Shown: in pieces, positions 41,801 to 47,800 of the stretch
Layout: each line of letters opens with the position of its first letter
How positions within the stretch are numbered: the stretch's first letter is position 1
NCBI GenBank assembly: GCA_036898135.1
Contig: CM072523.1
Coordinates: 33,232,364-33,296,363, forward strand
Length of the DNA: 64,000 nucleotides
Source of the DNA: Oncomelania hupensis
Lineage: Eukaryota; Mollusca; Gastropoda; Littorinimorpha; Pomatiopsidae
Reading direction: 5' to 3'
Notes under the pieces: model-generated
Told to the model about the DNA's origin: nothing
Databases searched by the model: none
What the model saw: only the letters and a program-made list of their open reading frames with translations
Program-made: the position numbers and the translations under genes

Positions 41801-44800
41801 GATTGAAGTCCACACTGGAACACTAAAATACTTGGGGAGTTTGACACGAAACTTCATGTAAAAAGAAACAAAAACATGGCTTACTTGATCAAACTGGCCA
41901 CAAGGGGCACAGAGAGAGGGGGTCCATTGGTGAATCTCTCCAAGAGAATGGTGAACCCTTCCAGTTGACCGAAGCGGTTCACCAGATCCACAAGCCAGCC
42001 CTATATATTCACAATAGTAATAAAGAATTTTTAACAAGGCGTTACTTTTTTTTAACTACCATATTTAACAAGTATTTACAACTGAAATGATAGTAGTAGG
42101 CATTCGTCAGTCTCAAGAGACCAGGAAGTTGCGCATCTAGATGTTAATGATCGACAATGAGAAAGTACACCATTATCTATTGATCGACAATGAGAAAGTA
42201 CACCATTATCTATAGGTTTCATTTATCAAAGCATAATTATTCACTCACCCTTGGTGTGCGTTGGTCAGGGGGTTTGGCAAAAAGGCAGTCCTCATTTGGC
42301 TGACCACTGCTGGTTAAGGCAGCGTAGGTCTCCGAAGGACGTGATGAGTTGTATGTGTGGAATCTTGACAAAAATCGAAATGTCATGCATTTTAAAAATG
42401 GAGGCCCAAGTGTTCCCTCCTTTGAAACATGAAACCACGTCCATACAAAAATAGATAAAATATATAGTCTTGGAACATGGCTTGGAGTTGGGGGCCCTAC
42501 TTTGCAAGAACATGCTGATTGTGCATTTTTCACTCCACAAGCTATTTTACCTATGCTATAAATTAAAACATTGCATTCAACACTAATTTTTTTATAGTGG
42601 GATGTACCTGTGTTACACTATTCTTCTTCCCCATGACAGGTATTTTGATACTTCACAAGTTAACATTATTCAGAAAGGGTTGAAGGAGGTAAAACACAGC
42701 AGATTAAAGGACTCTCTATATACAGGTATTTCGTTAAAATGCTTCATCAGGAGTTACAAGCCAACTCATTACTCTCCAAGCATGGAGTTCAGTGATATAA
42801 AAGTGGCCATTGGATTGGATCAGTACAGATCTTATTCTGCACCCAACAACAGTACCTGTTCATTACTAGCTCAATGGAAATCTAACATGCGTGCATGTAC
42901 ACACAGACCTATCAACCCACACTCTTTCTCTCTCACACAGGTAGAAAGACATACTTGCACTGAGGATTGAGAACCATGGCCAACAGGTCCAAAAGGGGGA
43001 ACCAGTCTTGAGACAATTTGCTGACGCACAACTCTATCAGCTTCTCCGCATTTTTGAGAATGCATTTCTGAAAAAAAAGTTCACCAAGCTGGGAATAATA
43101 CCAGCATCAAATAATGAATGGGATTATGAATGATTAGATGGGATGCAAAACTAAGCAAAGCCAAATAAAACCAAGCAAACTCTGTGCAACAACTAAAAAT
43201 TAAAATTTAAAAAAGCTATGAATTAAGCAAAAGCAATGAAACAAACTTAATTAAATTTACACTAAAAAGCCACAAGACAACGCAAAGTGAAAAACATGAA
43301 ATTGTTACATTAGTGAGGTTGGTGCTGTAACGATCTCCACTAAAAGCCTTCCTAAACTAATCCAATCCTTCATACCATGGTCTGAGAAACTAATAATCAC
43401 AAAGGATATGCCCTTGGGGTGTCGGATAGCGCAGTGGTTGGAGCACTCGCTACTGTATCGCAGGTTAAGCACCGTCCAGTGCGATTAGCACTTGGATGGG
43501 TGACCGCAAAACGCGAAGTGACAAATAACGCCCCCAGTTGACTCAACTTTGACTGAGTACCTACTCTCTTAAGGGTGGGGAAGGTAAAGCAGCGAGGGAG
43601 AAAGATGGGCATCACCCTCATTACGCTGGCCCTAGATAAGTGTGATCTCCAAAATCACGCTCCCCTACGGCCACAAGGCTATGGGACTACCTTTACCTTT
43701 TTAACCTATGCCCAAAAAGGTCATGCTCAATTCAGGAATGTCCAATATCATTTCAATTGACAGCCAGGACAATGGAAGGGCTCCATTACTGCATGAACTC
43801 TGGCCTTGCCTTCATTATCATAACCCCTCCCCCCTTCCTTCCAGTCACCATACGAGCCACACTTAATTTGAGGCATTTTAGAACGCTGCCCAATTTCTAA
43901 AAATAGCCTGCTTTGACCTGGGATATTGAGTGCTCTGCACCGTTGGTCCCAGCTTGCCACAATGACATCGTGACAACAGAGAAGAAAATGTGCATTTCTC
44001 TCATCATTTCTAAACTTTGCTTGATTAAGTTTGTGTGTTTAGTTAGTAGATAATCTCTATGTTACGATTTTTTGGCGATTCTGAATTAATAAGTTTTTAA
44101 AATTTTATTTATTATGTTGAACGAGACAGTGTTTATTTTAGATTCTCCTCTTTGTTCTATAGTATTTTGCGTTTGTCGGCTCCTTTTTTTTTTTTTTTTT
44201 TTTTTTACGCTGCCTGGGGAATGCAAGTAGCAGCCAGGAATAAAGGGGAACCGAGGGGTCCATGAGTGGTCATTTTTATCTCCATCCTAAACCGCAGCCT
44301 CCGAGTTGCTGTGATCCTGTTTCAGCCAGTGCCTTGAGCAGGATAACCGCTACATAAGAACTATTAAAAAAACGATTTCAAGGGATGTCAAATCCAAACG
44401 AAGGAAAATGCAACATAAACAAAATATATACAACACAGCAATGCATGCATCCACACACGTGAAAAAAACGCTTATGAATGTTTGCTTTGTCAAATGTCAT
44501 AGGATGGACGAGTGGATGTTAAATGAAACCACCACAATGAACTGAACAAATACTTGCAAGTGCATAAACAATAAGCTAATGCAATGTTTCGATGAAATCA
44601 TTGACAACATTTTCACACAACACAACATGATTGCTACACCTGCAGGCAAACAATGAGCAAAATTTTTATCACACAGTTTATCAATTATTAAGAATTCATT
44701 TTTCTTTCTATTACATAAAACGGCATTGAAAAATATTATGCCAATGAGAAGTCATGCGATTTTTCCGATGTGTGTATACTTCCCAGTAAATGAAAGTTGG

Positions 44801-47800
44801 TACAGGAAATCTCAACGATCTTTAATGAGACCTGCATACAAGTTTTATCAAGAGAACTTGTCAAAGCATCTTTCTTGCTGCAAGAAATACATAATCTAAA
44901 GCTTTTTGTAAAGTTAATTTTGCTGTAACAGCTGAGAATTTGACCGCTACAGATCCCAAAATCATGTTAATCTTTGGCAGGTCACTTCCGGTCACTTTCA
45001 AAACAAATTTATGGCTTAATTCTCATAATTTTTTATTTGGTGCCAGGAGGCAGAGTAAGAGGGAGACAGAAAAAGAGGTGGGAGAATGGACTGGCTTGAG
45101 CAAAGCCATAAGGGTTGATGAGGACAGAAAAAGACTGAGTACGCTGGTTAAACGATCATCTGTGGTGCCCCAACGACTTTCGAAGGACGGGATAAGATAA
45201 GAGTGGATAGGATCTCACAATTTCAGTCAACGTGTTGCATGATTACGCTCATGTCGCTTCCTTTTTTTACTTTCACTAGTTTGTTTATTTATTCCTGGAT
45301 ATTTTGACTCGGCCATTCAAAATATCTCGCAACTTACTTTGGTTTCGTTGTTTTTTTCACAGCCAATCAGAACCAAGATAACTAAACCTAATAAATAGAA
45401 AGGCAGAGTACCAGGCTTTCCAATGAGTATCACACGAGATATCTTTCGTCATAAAATTCCTTGGGTTTGCTTGAAATATTGAAATTACGCACTGTGGAAT
45501 ATTTTATATAATCTGTCCACACACACCAGTGTGAATTTGGCATAAAAGCTTCTCTGCTCGCCCTGGAAGTTTTTGGTAAGATAAGGGTTAAGGATCATGC
45601 TGCAAAAAGAATGGCGATAAAGCACATTTTCTTTTAAAACAAAAACAAATTTAAGCTGAAGCATGGGTGTTCTATTTGAAAGCTTTTTCTTTCTTTTCTT
45701 TTCATATTTCAACTTACGTGGATTTCATATTTCCAGCCACTAACAGCCTCGTCTGTCAAAATTTTGGTGAAAGACACTGTTAGTCCTTCCCTGAAGAACC
45801 TCTGGCAAGCTTCACTCCGTAAATCTGAACCTGCACACATACAAGAAAGTGCTTTGAGGAATTTAAATTGTCTACAAGTATGATCTGACCAGCCAATATA
45901 AAAACATAATTTCATAATTTCACGAAAACATAACTCCTCATATCTGAGACACTGCGCCCTGTGACACTGTGCTCCTAACTCATTCGGATGAGAGTATAAA
46001 CCAAGGTCTACACTATGCACACAAACATTCCATCGCCTGGACTTAAAAGATCCAGACAGACTTGCATACCAGAAAAAGTGTTGACAGTCCAGTCAGCTCA
46101 AAACCAGATTTTGTAAGCTTTGACTTTTTCTTTTTCTTTTCGTAACACAAATATTGACATTGTGCACAAACACAAATATTGACATTGTGCACAAAGTATA
46201 CTGAAATACATATAGAAATGCATGTTTACTAAGCAAATTATATTACAAAGTATAAAAATGATAGAACAAGTGAGGACAAGTGAAGAGTTCAGGTCAACGT
46301 TTCACAGAAGAGGGCAAATAAACTTTGTTTCACACAAGCAATATATCACACATACTTCAGGTTACAAATGTATGCATATATTCAGCACCAGTGGGATTTT
46401 GTCTGCATATGGAAAAGGCTTTTGATGGACGTATGGCCTTTACCAGCTTCTTCAAACTTTTCAAGTGATTTTGATGATACACGCTTTCGCAGTCGTTGCG
46501 ACCGTCATGTGCAACAATGAAGTTTTGCAAACTCTGGCCCTTTCGGAGACGTGGTTAAAAAAAAAAAGACCACTTTTTGTTGTAGCCTTTTAAAATCTTT
46601 CTGGCTTGCTGTTCAGCTTTTGGATCATCTTATTCGGATCTGGAGAAACGATCTGTATCACAGCTTCGCTTCATTTTTCACGCTAGTACACAACACTGAA
46701 CAGAATGGAGGAAACCAGAACAAAGGTGCAGCAAACTTACGATATGTATGCATGCACCATCTCAGTAGGGGAGGGAACTACACTGTGCATCTTTTAATTG
46801 GAAAAAAATTAAAAAATTAAACTTGACTGCATTTTTAGCTAGCTAACCAGACGACCATACTCCAAGGCTAAACTGCGTATGAATACGGCGAACGAACATA
46901 CGGTAGGCAAGTCTGTCCAAACGCTCATGTCTTAGACGGGCAAGTGCCAGTTACTCAAATACACCCAGCATGCACTAGGCCTCTTCTCACCATCCCTGTT
47001 ATTGTGCTCAGTCGTCAGACTATGTGCGCAAAGGCTGCAAGTGGGCGCTTCGGGTAGCTCGAATTAGATCCTGAATTGACCCCACCTTGAGCAGCTCTTG
47101 AGCTATATAAAAGTGATAACATAAAAAAACAAGTCTCTCATGAAGTAAAATTAGAAAGAGGAAGAAGAAACCTCAGTAACTAGAGAATTGACAGGAATGA
47201 AACAGGCACATTATCCTATATGCAGTTTTCTTTTCTTCATATCCCCAAACTCCCAACAAAGAAAGTCTGAAACGTACTGTAACATTAACGATAACAACAA
47301 CAACAACAACAACAGAAAAGTGATGAAATCTAATCTCTCACCATCTTTGCACAGTTTGATGGAAGCATCCAAGAGCACCTCCAGTTCACCACGGGGTAAA
47401 ACTGGGACAACCCATCTTGGTCTGTTGATCATCTCATCCAGTTTCGCCAATTCCACATGAGGATACTCTGGCTCCTGGTCTGGGTTTCCCTGTTACATAG
47501 TTATAATAGATAATAAATCTCTCAACATCAACAACAAAATGCATGCATAATGCCATTCCTAATACAATCTTATTAATAATGTAGACATTGCAGCTGTGTT
47601 CACATTGGGCCTTGATTTAAGGCTTAGGAGTAAATGGGCAAGGAAATCATCTGCACTCCCACCCCAGCCCCTCTGAAATTTTAGATACATCAAATTCAAA
47701 GGTCATTTTCTGATAAAAGTCACAATGTGTACATGAAGCAGACACAAAGTCCTCAAAAACAAAGTCCTCACTTGTGACAAAGGATCAGCACCATCTCCCT

